A DNA stretch of 64,000 nt, from positions 293,538 through 357,537 of the forward strand of contig NZ_WNZY01000003.1 of NCBI RefSeq assembly GCF_009725205.1, read 5' to 3'. The notes beneath the pieces were generated by a model that was not told where the DNA came from, searched no databases, and was given only the letters and a program-made list of their open reading frames with translations. The position numbers and the translations under genes were made by a program. Of the stretch, positions 34,920-43,403 are shown piece by piece (position 1 is the stretch's first letter; each line of letters begins with the position of its first letter). The stretch is from Paenibacillus timonensis (GTDB lineage: Bacteria; Bacillota; Bacilli; Paenibacillales; Paenibacillaceae).

Positions 34920-37724
34920 TTATGCACGAATATTTGTACTTTTCGCGGTGACGAACGGGCGAGGCCCGCTGCTACGCCGGTTTCGTTTGCTGGACCAAAC
35001 GCTGCCCGCACCCATCAGGAAGGTCGGAATGCCTGCGGCTACCAATGTGATCGCCCACTCCCGCATGCCAAGCGGTACCGTTTTGAAGATCGGTTGCAGC
35101 GGTTCGATGTACATGACTCCTAGCAACAGCGCGATCGACGACAGAACGGCGGCTACCAGATATTTATTTTGCAAAATGTTGCGGTGGAAGATCGAACGCG
35201 AGCTGCGGCAATCGAACACATGGATCAGTTGCGCCATGACCAGGGTGGCGAAAGCGACCGACTGTGCTTTGATCAACTGCGCCGGATCGCTTGGCGCGAC
35301 CCGAAGTGTCAGCCAGAAGGCACCTAGCGTACAAAGGCCGATGAGCACCCCGCGGCTGATAATCTTCCAGCCCAAACGCCGTGCAAAGATATTCTCGTTT
35401 GCGCCGCGCGGTTTGTGCTCCATCAGATCCTTCTCTGGCTGGTCGACACCCAACGCCATCGCTGGCAAACCGTCGGTCACGAGGTTGACCCATAAAATCT
35501 GGATCGGCAAGAGCGGCAGCGGCAAGCCGGCCAGCATGGCGAAGAACATCGTTAAAATCTCACCGACATTGGAAGCCAGCAAATAACGAATGAATTTACG
35601 GATGTTCTCGTAAATACTGCGGCCTTCTTCAATCGCAGCCACGATGGATGTGAAGTTATCGTCGCTTAGGATCAGCGAGGACGCTTCCTTCGACACGTCG
35701 GTGCCCGTTATGCCCATGGCGATGCCGATATCGGCCGCCTTGATCGCCGGCGCGTCGTTCACGCCGTCGCCCGTCATCGCCACGACATGCCCATTCCGCT
35801 GCAGCGCCTTAACGATCCGCAGCTTATGCTCCGGGGATACCCGGGAGTACACGTAAATGTTCTCGACTTGCTTCTCCAGTTCTTCGTCACTAAGCATCTC
35901 CAGCTGTTGGCCCGACATCGAGGTACCACCTCGCGGCAAAATGCCGAGATCCGCTGCGATCGCCTCCGCCGTTAATCCGTGGTCGCCGGTGATCATCACC
36001 GTCTTGATGCCGGCCCGGCGGCAGACCGTGATGGCATCCCGTGCTTCGCGGCGCGGCGGATCGATCATCCCGGTCAGGCCGACGAAGATCAGCTGCGATT
36101 CCACATGATCCTCGTGATCCGACCCTTCCGCTGGTTTTAAGTCGCGGTAAGCCATCCCGAGCACGCGCAGCGCGCTGCGCGCCATTTGTTCATTGGCCGC
36201 TTGCACTTTCTGCCGGAACGTGCCGGTGAAGGGGACGACTTTGCCTTCCCACAAAATATAGGAACATCGCTCCAGCAGCATGTCCGGCGCGCCTTTGACC
36301 AGCGCCATTCTGCCGCCTTGATGGGAGACGATCACGGACATCCGCTTACGCTTAGAATCGAAAGGAAACTCCTGATCGCGGGCATACATCCCGCTTAAGG
36401 TTACGGGCGACAAGCCCATTTTGGAAGCTAGCGTGACCAATGCTCCCTCAGTGGGGTCGCCCTTTAGCTTCCAGAGCGGGCCGACTTGGGCAGCCTCTTC
36501 CTTCGTCTTGCGGCGGCCACGCTTCTCCGGGTCGTCCTCATAGATGACCGCGTTGCTGCACAAGGCGCTGATTTGCAGCAGCCGGCGCAGGCTTTGGTCC
36601 TTGCGCAAATCGACGGGCATGCCTTGATCCAGAATGTTCCCTACAGGCTCGTACCCTTCGCCCGTCACTTCCAGCGACCGTCCTTCCAACCACACCCGGG
36701 TAACGGTCATTTTGTTCTGGGTCAGCGTGCCGGTCTTATCCGAACAGATGACCGAGGCGCAGCCCAGGGTCTCCACCGACGGCAGCTTGCGGACGATCGC
36801 CTTGCGCTTGATCATACGCTGCACGCCCAACGCCAATGCGATCGTCACGATGGCCGGCAAACCTTCCGGAATAGCCGCAACGGCCAGACTGACCCCGGCA
36901 AAGAACATGCTGTTTGCCGGCTGTCCTTGCAGAATCCCCAGCAGCACCACAACAACGGTCAAGCCAAGCGCCATGTAAATCAGAATTTTGCCGAGCTGTT
37001 CCAGACGCCGCTGCAGCGGGGTTTCTTGGACCTCGGTATTTTGGATCAAATCAGCGATTTTCCCCATCTCGGTGTCCATACCCGTGCGAATGACGACTCC
37101 TCGACCCGTACCGCGCGTGATCATCGTGCCCATGAAGCCGATATTCTTCTGGTCACCCAGCGGAACATCGCTTTCACTAAGCACTCCCGCATGTTTACCC
37201 ACCGGATGGGATTCGCCGGTCAATGCGGATTCTTCCACGTCCAGGCTATTTGTGGCTAACCAACGGATATCCGCAGGAATCCGGTCCCCGCTTTCCAGCA
37301 GAACGATATCTCCCGGAACAAGCTCTCTAGCCGGTATGTTCTTGACGACACCATGGCGTAGCACGTTAGCATGGGGCGCGGACAGCTCTTTCAGCGCCCG
37401 CAGGGAACGTTCCGCGCGGAATTCCTGGATGAATCCAAGCACCCCGTTCAGAATAACGATGGCGATGATCGTGATGGCATCCAGATATTCGCCGAGAAAA
37501 CCAGAAATCAGCGTGGCGCCCATCAGCACCAGCATCATAAAATCCTTAAACTGGTTCAGAAACAGCAGGATCGGGGAGATACGTTCTCCCTCCTGCAGTT
37601 CGTTCCAGCCGGACTCCTCGCGTCTCTTCAGCGCTTCTTCATCGGTCAGGCCCTGTTCACGCGTGACGCCGAAGCGTTCCAGAAGCGCTTCACTGCTCCA
37701 CTGGTGCCAGAATTTTTGTTCCAT
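34920..37724 (-). CDS. SERCA-type calcium-translocating P-type ATPase
   Basis: A P2A-type pump of 934 residues from ATG 37724. An N-terminal cation ATPase domain, the actuator loop LTGESHPVGK, phosphorylation site CSDKTGTLTQNKMTV (about 335), the nucleotide-binding KGDPTEGAL, hinge MTGDGVNDAPAIKAADIGIAMG and about ten membrane helices are visible. It probably exports Ca2+, as does YloB of B. subtilis. AAGGAGG abuts the ATG and GGAAGGGG lies 10 bp upstream. It is divergent from rqcH. Confidence 0.92.
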   Translation of the reverse strand: MEQKFWHQWSSEALLERFGVTREQGLTDEEALKRREESGWNELQEGERISPILLFLNQFKDFMMLVLMGATLISGFLGEYLDAITIIAIVILNGVLGFIQEFRAERSLRALKELSAPHANVLRHGVVKNIPARELVPGDIVLLESGDRIPADIRWLATNSLDVEESALTGESHPVGKHAGVLSESDVPLGDQKNIGFMGTMITRGTGRGVVIRTGMDTEMGKIADLIQNTEVQETPLQRRLEQLGKILIYMALGLTVVVVLLGILQGQPANSMFFAGVSLAVAAIPEGLPAIVTIALALGVQRMIKRKAIVRKLPSVETLGCASVICSDKTGTLTQNKMTVTRVWLEGRSLEVTGEGYEPVGNILDQGMPVDLRKDQSLRRLLQISALCSNAVIYEDDPEKRGRRKTKEEAAQVGPLWKLKGDPTEGALVTLASKMGLSPVTLSGMYARDQEFPFDSKRKRMSVIVSHQGGRMALVKGAPDMLLERCSYILWEGKVVPFTGTFRQKVQAANEQMARSALRVLGMAYRDLKPAEGSDHEDHVESQLIFVGLTGMIDPPRREARDAITVCRRAGIKTVMITGDHGLTAEAIAADLGILPRGGTSMSGQQLEMLSDEELEKQVENIYVYSRVSPEHKLRIVKALQRNGHVVAMTGDGVNDAPAIKAADIGIAMGITGTDVSKEASSLILSDDNFTSIVAAIEEGRSIYENIRKFIRYLLASNVGEILTMFFAMLAGLPLPLLPIQILWVNLVTDGLPAMALGVDQPEKDLMEHKPRGANENIFARRLGWKIISRGVLIGLCTLGAFWLTLRVAPSDPAQLIKAQSVAFATLVMAQLIHVFDCRSSRSIFHRNILQNKYLVAAVLSSIALLLGVMYIEPLQPIFKTVPLGMREWAITLVAAGIPTFLMGAGSVWSSKRNRRSSGPRPFVTAKSTNIRA

Positions 37725-37921
37725 CCTCCTTATTCCCCTTCCGTTTATTATGCAGTATCGGCGTGAAGGCTTTTCCACCTAGGGTAAATGTATTCCGGCC
37801 AGTCCCAAATTATCACAGAGGAGCCCTTAAGTTTTTGCCCGAAGTATGGCATCATAGAGGAAGGCTCCATCGCTGAACAACCTCTTTCATTTATAAGAAA
37901 AGAATAGGAGAATCTCATAAA

Positions 37922-39691
37922 ATGGCACTCGACGGTATCGTAACTCGAGCGATCGTGCACGAACTGCAAGTTTGCATCGGCGGTCGCATCAATAAAATAC
38001 ATCAGCCTGCAGGGAGCGATCTCGTCTTTCACCTGCGCACGCAGGCTGGCAACAAACGACTCTTGCTGTCGGCAAACCCGACGTATCCGCGGGTTCATTT
38101 CACGGAAGCGTCATTTCCCAATCCGCTAGAGGCGCCGATGTTTTGCATGCTGCTGCGCAAGTACTGCGAAGGTGGCAGCATTGAAGCCGTGACCCAGGTC
38201 GGCATGGAACGGATCATCCATATCGACGTTCGTACGCGCGACGAGCTCGGCGACTTATCCATCAAACGAATCATCGTCGAATTGATGGGACGACACAGCA
38301 ACATCATTCTGGTCGATCCGGCCACCGGGACCCAGTTGGACGGAATTCATCACGTAACGCCGGCGATTTCCGGCTACCGGGTCGTCATGCCCGGGTTCGC
38401 CTATACGGCGCCGCCGGAGCAGCATAAGCGCAATCCGCTTGAAGCGGATCGCGAGTCCTTTATGGCTGCTTGGCGAGCGGCGGCGGCCGAAGGCAAAGGC
38501 ACTGGCAGCGGATGGCTGGTCGACGCCTTCGGCGGACTAAGTCCGCTGATGGCCGGCGAAATCTACGCTCGTGCCGAAGTTGGTGTTGCCGCGATGGAGA
38601 TCGGGCTGAACCCGGAGGAGGCGGAGCGGTTGTGGCAGGCTTTTTCCGAATTAATGGAGGAGGTTCGCGGCCAACAATACGCCCCCATGACCGGCGAGAA
38701 CGCAAAGGGGAAGAGCCTCTTCTCCGCTATTCGGCTCACAAGCGCCTGCGGGGAAATTCGTACCTACCCTTCGATCAGCGAATGCATGGAGGACTACTAC
38801 GGGGATAAAGCACTGCGGGATACGGTCAAGCAAAAGACGAGCGACCTGCTACGTTTCCTGCAGAACGAGCGGAACAAAAATGTAAAGAAGCTGACCAACT
38901 TGGAGCAAGACTTGAACGAAGCGGAGGACGCCGAACGTTACCGCATCTGGGGTGAGTTGCTCCTTCCTTCGCTGCATGCGATCCATAAAGGCGACACCTC
39001 CGCTGAACTGGTCAACTATTACGATGAAGAGCAGAAGATGGAGACGATTCCGTTGGATCCGCTGCTGACGCCTTCGGAGAACGCCCAGCGTTATTTTAAG
39101 AAATACAACAAGTTCAAGAACAGCCTCGCCGTCATCGACGAGCAAATGGTACTAGCCAAGGGGGAAGTTGCCTATCTCGAAGGCTTGCTGCAGCAGTTGA
39201 ATGACGCGACGTTAAGCGATATCGACGAGATCCGCGAGGAGCTGACCCAGCAAGGGTACTTACGGGATCGGGCCAAACGGGGGAAGAAGAAGAAAAAAGG
39301 CGATCGTCCGACGCTGCATGTCTATACCTCGTCGGAGGGCATCGAAATTTACGTCGGCAAAAACAACCTGCAAAACGAATACGTCACGAACCGGCTCGGC
39401 AAACCCAACGATACTTGGCTGCACACCAAAGACATTCCAGGTTCGCACGTGCTGATCCGCAGCGAGTCGTATGGTGACGCAACGCTGAATGAAGCCGCGC
39501 AGCTCGCCGCCTATTTCAGCCAGGCGAAGCAATCGAGCAGCGTCCCAGTCGACTGCACGTTGATTCGTCACGTCCGCAAACCAAGCGGTGCCAAACCCGG
39601 CTTCGTGATTTACGACCATCAGCGGACGTTATTCGTCACGCCGGAGGAGCAGATGATTAAGGCATTGCCGAATACGGTGAAAAACGGCTGA
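37922..39691 (+). CDS. rqcH: NFACT-family ribosome quality control factor RqcH
   Basis: A 589-residue protein with the NFACT-N domain (MALDGIVTRAIVHELQ; VHFTEASFPNP, VELMGRHSNIILVD), a coiled-coil middle (about 285-440) and the NFACT-R domain (YVGKNNLQNEYVTN, HTKDIPGSHVLIRS, VTPEEQMIKALP). RqcH recruits tRNA-Ala to stalled 50S subunits to add alanine tails marking chains for ClpXP; older records call it fibronectin-binding protein. The ribosome site is AATAGGAGA. It stands alone on the plus strand. Confidence 0.94.
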   Translation: MALDGIVTRAIVHELQVCIGGRINKIHQPAGSDLVFHLRTQAGNKRLLLSANPTYPRVHFTEASFPNPLEAPMFCMLLRKYCEGGSIEAVTQVGMERIIHIDVRTRDELGDLSIKRIIVELMGRHSNIILVDPATGTQLDGIHHVTPAISGYRVVMPGFAYTAPPEQHKRNPLEADRESFMAAWRAAAAEGKGTGSGWLVDAFGGLSPLMAGEIYARAEVGVAAMEIGLNPEEAERLWQAFSELMEEVRGQQYAPMTGENAKGKSLFSAIRLTSACGEIRTYPSISECMEDYYGDKALRDTVKQKTSDLLRFLQNERNKNVKKLTNLEQDLNEAEDAERYRIWGELLLPSLHAIHKGDTSAELVNYYDEEQKMETIPLDPLLTPSENAQRYFKKYNKFKNSLAVIDEQMVLAKGEVAYLEGLLQQLNDATLSDIDEIREELTQQGYLRDRAKRGKKKKKGDRPTLHVYTSSEGIEIYVGKNNLQNEYVTNRLGKPNDTWLHTKDIPGSHVLIRSESYGDATLNEAAQLAAYFSQAKQSSSVPVDCTLIRHVRKPSGAKPGFVIYDHQRTLFVTPEEQMIKALPNTVKNG

Positions 39692-39739
39692 TGATCGAGG
39701 CTCGCGTGGGAAGGACCGCCCGCCCATATGAAGGTCCAA

Positions 39740-39786
39740 ATGCAAAAGTGCAATTGAACTCATCCGAAACTGCTGCACTTTTGCAT
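39740..39786 (+). terminator. Hairpin after rqcH
   Basis: A 13-bp perfect inverted repeat (39740-39752 with 39774-39786) lies about 50 bp after the rqcH stop. The T-tract after it is weak. Confidence 0.6.
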
Positions 39787-39800
39787 TTGCTCCATAAATA

Positions 39801-39853
39801 AACGGTGCTCCAAAGGGATTCAAGATTCATAACCCCTCGGAACACCGTTTTTT
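39801..39853. terminator. Bidirectional terminator between rqcH and PHP gene
   Basis: AACGGTGcTCC (39801-39811) pairs with GGAaCACCGTT (39839-39849), followed rightward by TTTTTT. It lies between convergent genes and touches the PHP gene stop, so it could serve both. Confidence 0.8.
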
Positions 39854-40734
39854 CAGTTCTCTTCTGCCCATGCAGCTGCCGCCGTCTGCCTCAGCCGTTC
39901 AACCGTCCCTGGCGGAGCCGTGCGTCCGCCCAAATCCCCATGGAATACGACGCCCTGCCGCACGCCGTGGTAATCGGACCCGCCGGTGACGATGAGCCCA
40001 TACTTCTCAGCCATCGCAGCATAACGGAGCTCCTCCTCCGGCCCGTGGTCGGAGTGGTACGCCTCGATCCCGGCCGGCTTCCCGCGCTCTACGATCGACC
40101 GTACCAAATCATCATCGCTGTATAGACCTGGATGAGCCAGCACCGGCACACCGCCCGCCTCACGGATCCAGACAATTGCCTCCTCCGGGGCGATGCGCGG
40201 CAACGAGGCGTATCCCGGTTTGCCTTCGGCCAAATACCGATCAAAGGCATCCCGCATATCGGACACATACCCTTTGCGGACGAGGGTATCGGCGATATGG
40301 GGTCGACCGAGGCTTTCATCCGGACGCAGCGGTCGGGATAGCCCCGCCTTCACCTCCTCCAGTGTAATCGAAAGGCCTAATTGCTGGAGCTTAGCGATAA
40401 TCAACCCATTCCGCTCTTCTCGCACCAAGCGCAGCCGGGCTAACCGCTCCTTAAACCGGTTATCCTCCGGATCCACAAAGTACCCCAGTACATGAATATC
40501 TTTTTCTCCGACCCGGGTACTGATTTCGATGCCGGGGACGACGTCCAATCCAAGCTCTTTCCCGGCCAGCAGTGCCTCCGCGATCCCGGCAACGGTATCA
40601 TGGTCCGTGATGGCCAAGCCCGTTAGCCCTTTCTCTTTGGCCATCCTCACATTTTCCGCCGGTTGATTCATCCCGTCCGAAGCTTGAGTGTGCGTATGTA
40701 GGTCATAACGTTCCATTGCCGTCTGCTTTTCCAT
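39853..40734 (-). CDS. PHP-domain phosphoesterase
   Basis: A 293-residue PHP metalloenzyme. DLHTHTQASDG and AITDHDTVAG carry the metal-binding His/Asp residues; VPGIEIST and VLAHPGLYSD add further ligands, and GGSDYHG near residue 255 closes the site. Related proteins are 3',5'-nucleotide phosphatases or 5'-3' RNases (E. coli YciV/RNase AM). I used ATG 40734, 8 bp after AAGGAGG. It ends at the convergent terminator with rqcH and lies just upstream of nothing else on its strand. Confidence 0.88.
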   Translation of the reverse strand: MEKQTAMERYDLHTHTQASDGMNQPAENVRMAKEKGLTGLAITDHDTVAGIAEALLAGKELGLDVVPGIEISTRVGEKDIHVLGYFVDPEDNRFKERLARLRLVREERNGLIIAKLQQLGLSITLEEVKAGLSRPLRPDESLGRPHIADTLVRKGYVSDMRDAFDRYLAEGKPGYASLPRIAPEEAIVWIREAGGVPVLAHPGLYSDDDLVRSIVERGKPAGIEAYHSDHGPEEELRYAAMAEKYGLIVTGGSDYHGVRQGVVFHGDLGGRTAPPGTVERLRQTAAAAWAEEN

Positions 40735-40747
40735 GTCCATCCCCTCC

Positions 40748-41671
40748 TTAAGGTGAGCTATGCCCTGAAGTCGTTTGCGGATATTCCCGCAAGAAGGTTA
40801 AAAATGTCACCGCGGTAACCGGTAGCAGCGTCGATTTCAAATGAATCGAATAAAACATTCGTTTAAAGGACAGCCCTTCAATATCCAGCACCTCCAGCAG
40901 TCCCAGCGCCTGCTCATGCTTCACGGAAGAAGGCGAAATGATCGTGATACCGATTCCGGCCTCCACCGCCGATTTCACCGCTCCGGTGCTTCCGAGTTCC
41001 ATAACGGTGTGAATTCGGCTGATATCGACCCCTCGCCTGCGCATTTCATCCTCCATCACCTGGCGGGTGCCGGAGCCTTTCTCTCTCAGCACGAATGGGT
41101 AATGAACCGCTTCCTCCATCGTGACGGATTTTCTCCCCGACAACGGGTGACCGGCAGGAACGATCAGCTTGAGTTCGTCTTCCATGACGGGCTCGGATAC
41201 CATATCCGGATGCTGAACCGGGGCTTCGACCAATCCGAAATTAAGCTGGTGATTCATGATTTCATCGATGATTTGCGTCGTATTGATCACCTTCATGACG
41301 ATCGAAATATGCGGATACCGTTGGCCGAATGGCCCTAGCAACCGGGGCAGGACGTATTCCCCGATCGTCAAGCTGGAACCGAGTTGTAACCGCCCTTCCA
41401 ACATGGAGGTATGCCGCGACATCGCCTGTTCCGTTTCGCGGATCAATTCCACGCTTTGGCGAGCGAACGGAAGCAGCGTATGCCCGGCTTCGGTTAGTTC
41501 GATCTTTTTCGTGGACCGGACCAGCAGCTTGGTGCCAAAGTAATCTTCGAGCGATTGGATTTGCATCGTGACCGCAGGCTGCGTCATATGCAGCGCCTGG
41601 GCGGCTGCAGAGAAGCTGCCCCGTTGCGCCACCGTATAGAAAATATGGAGCTGGTGGTAGTTCAACGCCAT
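40748..41671 (-). CDS. LysR-family transcriptional regulator
   Basis: A 307-residue regulator. The winged HTH (about 1-60) has FYTVAQRGSFSAAAQALHMT and AVTMQIQSLEDYFGTKLLVR. The effector-binding domain (about 90-300) has IGEYVLPRLLG and ELGSTGAVKSAVEAGIGI. It resembles the CysL/CbbR/YwfK group, but the target is not evident. The start at 41671 follows AAAGGGGAG. It ends 14 bp before the PHP gene, so the two are likely co-transcribed; which genes it controls is not visible. Confidence 0.87.
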   Translation of the reverse strand: MALNYHQLHIFYTVAQRGSFSAAAQALHMTQPAVTMQIQSLEDYFGTKLLVRSTKKIELTEAGHTLLPFARQSVELIRETEQAMSRHTSMLEGRLQLGSSLTIGEYVLPRLLGPFGQRYPHISIVMKVINTTQIIDEIMNHQLNFGLVEAPVQHPDMVSEPVMEDELKLIVPAGHPLSGRKSVTMEEAVHYPFVLREKGSGTRQVMEDEMRRRGVDISRIHTVMELGSTGAVKSAVEAGIGITIISPSSVKHEQALGLLEVLDIEGLSFKRMFYSIHLKSTLLPVTAVTFLTFLREYPQTTSGHSSP

Positions 41672-41726
41672 CGTCCGGCACTCCCCTTTCTCGTTCTTTC
41701 CCCTACAATAGCATGCCCGGACCAAC

Positions 41727-41756
41727 AAAAAAAGCATGCCGTCACCCAGCATGCTT
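41727..41756 (-). terminator. Terminator of the upstream unknown gene
   Basis: AAGCATGC (41732-41739) pairs with GCATGCTT (41749-41756), with a T7 tract leftward. It lies between the unknown 145-residue gene and the LysR gene, just before the LysR promoter region. Confidence 0.85.
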
Positions 41757-41799
41757 GATTCCATAGCCTCTTCATCATCTACTTTCCACCGTAACCATC

Positions 41800-42237
41800 C
41801 TATCGGCGCTTGCGGCTATTCTTCATCAACGTCATTCGCCGGGAATGGCGCAACCAGGAATAATAAGATTTCAAATCGCGCAATTCGATGGTTTCCGACA
41901 TCCGTCCCAGGAAGGTTACAATGATCATGCGGTGCATCGGGCGTCCGGAGAGATCAAACTCGCCCGGAATTTCCGCAAATTCAGCGACCATCACAAGATC
42001 GTCATCAATCAGGTAGACGTCCTCTTCCTTCCGATAGTACGGCGTAATCCGGCCCTGCTTCAGACATTCCCATGCCCATCCGGCAATCTGTTCAAACCCG
42101 ATATTGTCCCGATCGATTCTGTCCTGATATCTGAGTTTGGCATGATTCGTCACTACGATATCGGCAACTCTCTTGTCCCCTAGCGCAATATGGAAGGATT
42201 CATAGGTTCTCCAGCGTTCCGTTGCCCGGTCTCTCAT
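41800..42237 (-). CDS. Conserved hypothetical protein, 145 residues
   Basis: I do not recognise this gene. It begins MRDRATERWRTYESFH, with GAGGTG as ribosome site. A central segment VTNHAKLRYQDRIDRD recalls the H-x3-R-x2-R helices seen in small phage or toxin-like proteins, followed by beta strands DVYLIDDDLVMVAEFAE and HRMIIVTFLGR. The C-terminus is very basic (RHSRRMTLMKNSRKRR), which suggests nucleic-acid contact. There is no signal peptide or membrane segment. It is a single gene with its own terminator, between LysR and ylbG. Confidence 0.75.
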   Translation of the reverse strand: MRDRATERWRTYESFHIALGDKRVADIVVTNHAKLRYQDRIDRDNIGFEQIAGWAWECLKQGRITPYYRKEEDVYLIDDDLVMVAEFAEIPGEFDLSGRPMHRMIIVTFLGRMSETIELRDLKSYYSWLRHSRRMTLMKNSRKRR

Positions 42238-42439
42238 GCCGCACCTCGCATTAAATAGGTCTGTAAAAATAGAAGACGATTGAATTAGGTCTTTTTAACT
42301 AAGCACTTTCGCCTATTATATTACAACAAACCCTATTTTTCTACAAGGTCAAAGCTCTCTTTTCCCAAGAAAAAGGAGTATTTTAGAACTTTAGTCTCAT
42401 CAACCTATGCAGGTCATCCGTCCTACGGCGATTTTCGGC

Positions 42440-42475
42440 AAAAAAATACCGCGCAACGAAGGTGTTCGCTGCACG
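42440..42475 (-). terminator. ylbG terminator
   Basis: CCGcGCAaCGAA (42449-42460) pairs with TTCGcTGCaCGG (42465-42475), with a T7 tract leftward. The 265-bp gap to the unknown gene holds nothing else clear. Confidence 0.8.
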
Positions 42476-42502
42476 GCACTGACGCCCCTTAAATGGGGAA
42501 GG

Positions 42503-42766
42503 TTACAATCCATAGAAGCGGGTTTTATCCGGGACGTCTTTGGTGTATTCCGTTTTAATTTCTCCGCGGTAAGACCGCTCAATCTTGCGAACATAAGAAA
42601 GCTTGCGGATATTCCGCATCGTTTCCTCCGCCCGATCGGTGTTTACATACATCACCACATAATGCATCCGGCGGGACAAATAATGCACGCTTCCGTATTT
42701 ATCCAAGTTCCTTGCCGCTTTTAAGTCGCTGACCCAAATGATATAGCCTGTACGCTCCGGAAACAT
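42503..42766 (-). CDS. ylbG: YlbG-family protein (DUF2129)
   Basis: An 87-residue protein from ATG 42766, which has GGGAGGGAG upstream; the longer N-terminus starting at 42790 lacks support. The pattern ERTGYIIWVSDLKAARNLDK and SRRMHYVVMYVN is that of YlbG, a small cytosolic protein of unknown function. It lies 92 bp after ricF (ylbF), the same pair as in B. subtilis. Confidence 0.88.
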   Translation of the reverse strand: MFPERTGYIIWVSDLKAARNLDKYGSVHYLSRRMHYVVMYVNTDRAEETMRNIRKLSYVRKIERSYRGEIKTEYTKDVPDKTRFYGL

Positions 42767-42857
42767 GACTTTCTCCCTCCCGTTCCTCAACTATTGAAAA
42801 TTCCGGAAAGTCAGCGACTCCGCCGCTTCTTCCGGAATTCTCGGCTGCCTATTTGCA

Positions 42858-43295
42858 TTAGCCGCAGCCGCAACTTCCGCCGCTGCCGCAGCCGCCTTTT
42901 GGGTTCGGATCATTGCTTGGCACCTTGATCGTAGTTGAAACCGCATAAGCGATCATTTCCGACATTTGGTGAAGAATATCGTCCAGCTCGTTCTCGGCCG
43001 CTTTGAATTTGCGGACCGCCTCGAAGCGTTCCAATTCCCGCTCTACCTCAGCCACTTTGTCCTTCGCTTCGTGATAGTTGGGGTGGAAGTGTCCGAAACG
43101 CTCGGTCTCCCGGAACAGCTCCTTCTGAGCCTCCAGTTTCTTGACCCATGCCTGAATTTCGCTATCCTCCTCCACGCGCTGCTTCCAATATAAGTATTCG
43201 GATACGGCGGCGGATTGATTTATCATATCGCCCAATTCATAGGCGTTTGTCAGCACTTCGGCCATGTCGACCGTGTTCTTCTCGATTACGCTCAT
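42858..43295 (-). CDS. ricF: RicF (YlbF), Ric/Y-complex subunit
   Basis: A 145-residue helical YlbF/YmcA-family protein. The long amphipathic helices (AWVKKLEAQKELFRETER; ELERFEAVRKFKAAENELDD) are typical. The C-terminal tail GGCGSGGSCGCG holds Cys 136, 142 and 144, which could supply ligands to the 4Fe-4S clusters of the RicA-RicF-RicT complex. That complex affects RNA processing by RNase Y, sporulation, competence and biofilm. The ribosome site is weak (GAGATGA). Confidence 0.9.
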   Translation of the reverse strand: MSVIEKNTVDMAEVLTNAYELGDMINQSAAVSEYLYWKQRVEEDSEIQAWVKKLEAQKELFRETERFGHFHPNYHEAKDKVAEVERELERFEAVRKFKAAENELDDILHQMSEMIAYAVSTTIKVPSNDPNPKGGCGSGGSCGCG

Positions 43296-43403
43296 GAATT
43301 TTCATCTCGCTTTGATGTGAAATGTTCCACCCTGAGGTAGACGACATTATCATACCACAATCCTTTAGCGAGCAGAAGAGGTTCATCCTTCCTAATCTCC
43401 CGT

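Noticed and set aside
36486..37259. Long plus-strand frame antisense to the Ca2+-ATPase
   Set aside because: His/Gln/Arg-rich shadow of the high-GC pump gene; the minus strand has all P-type ATPase motifs.
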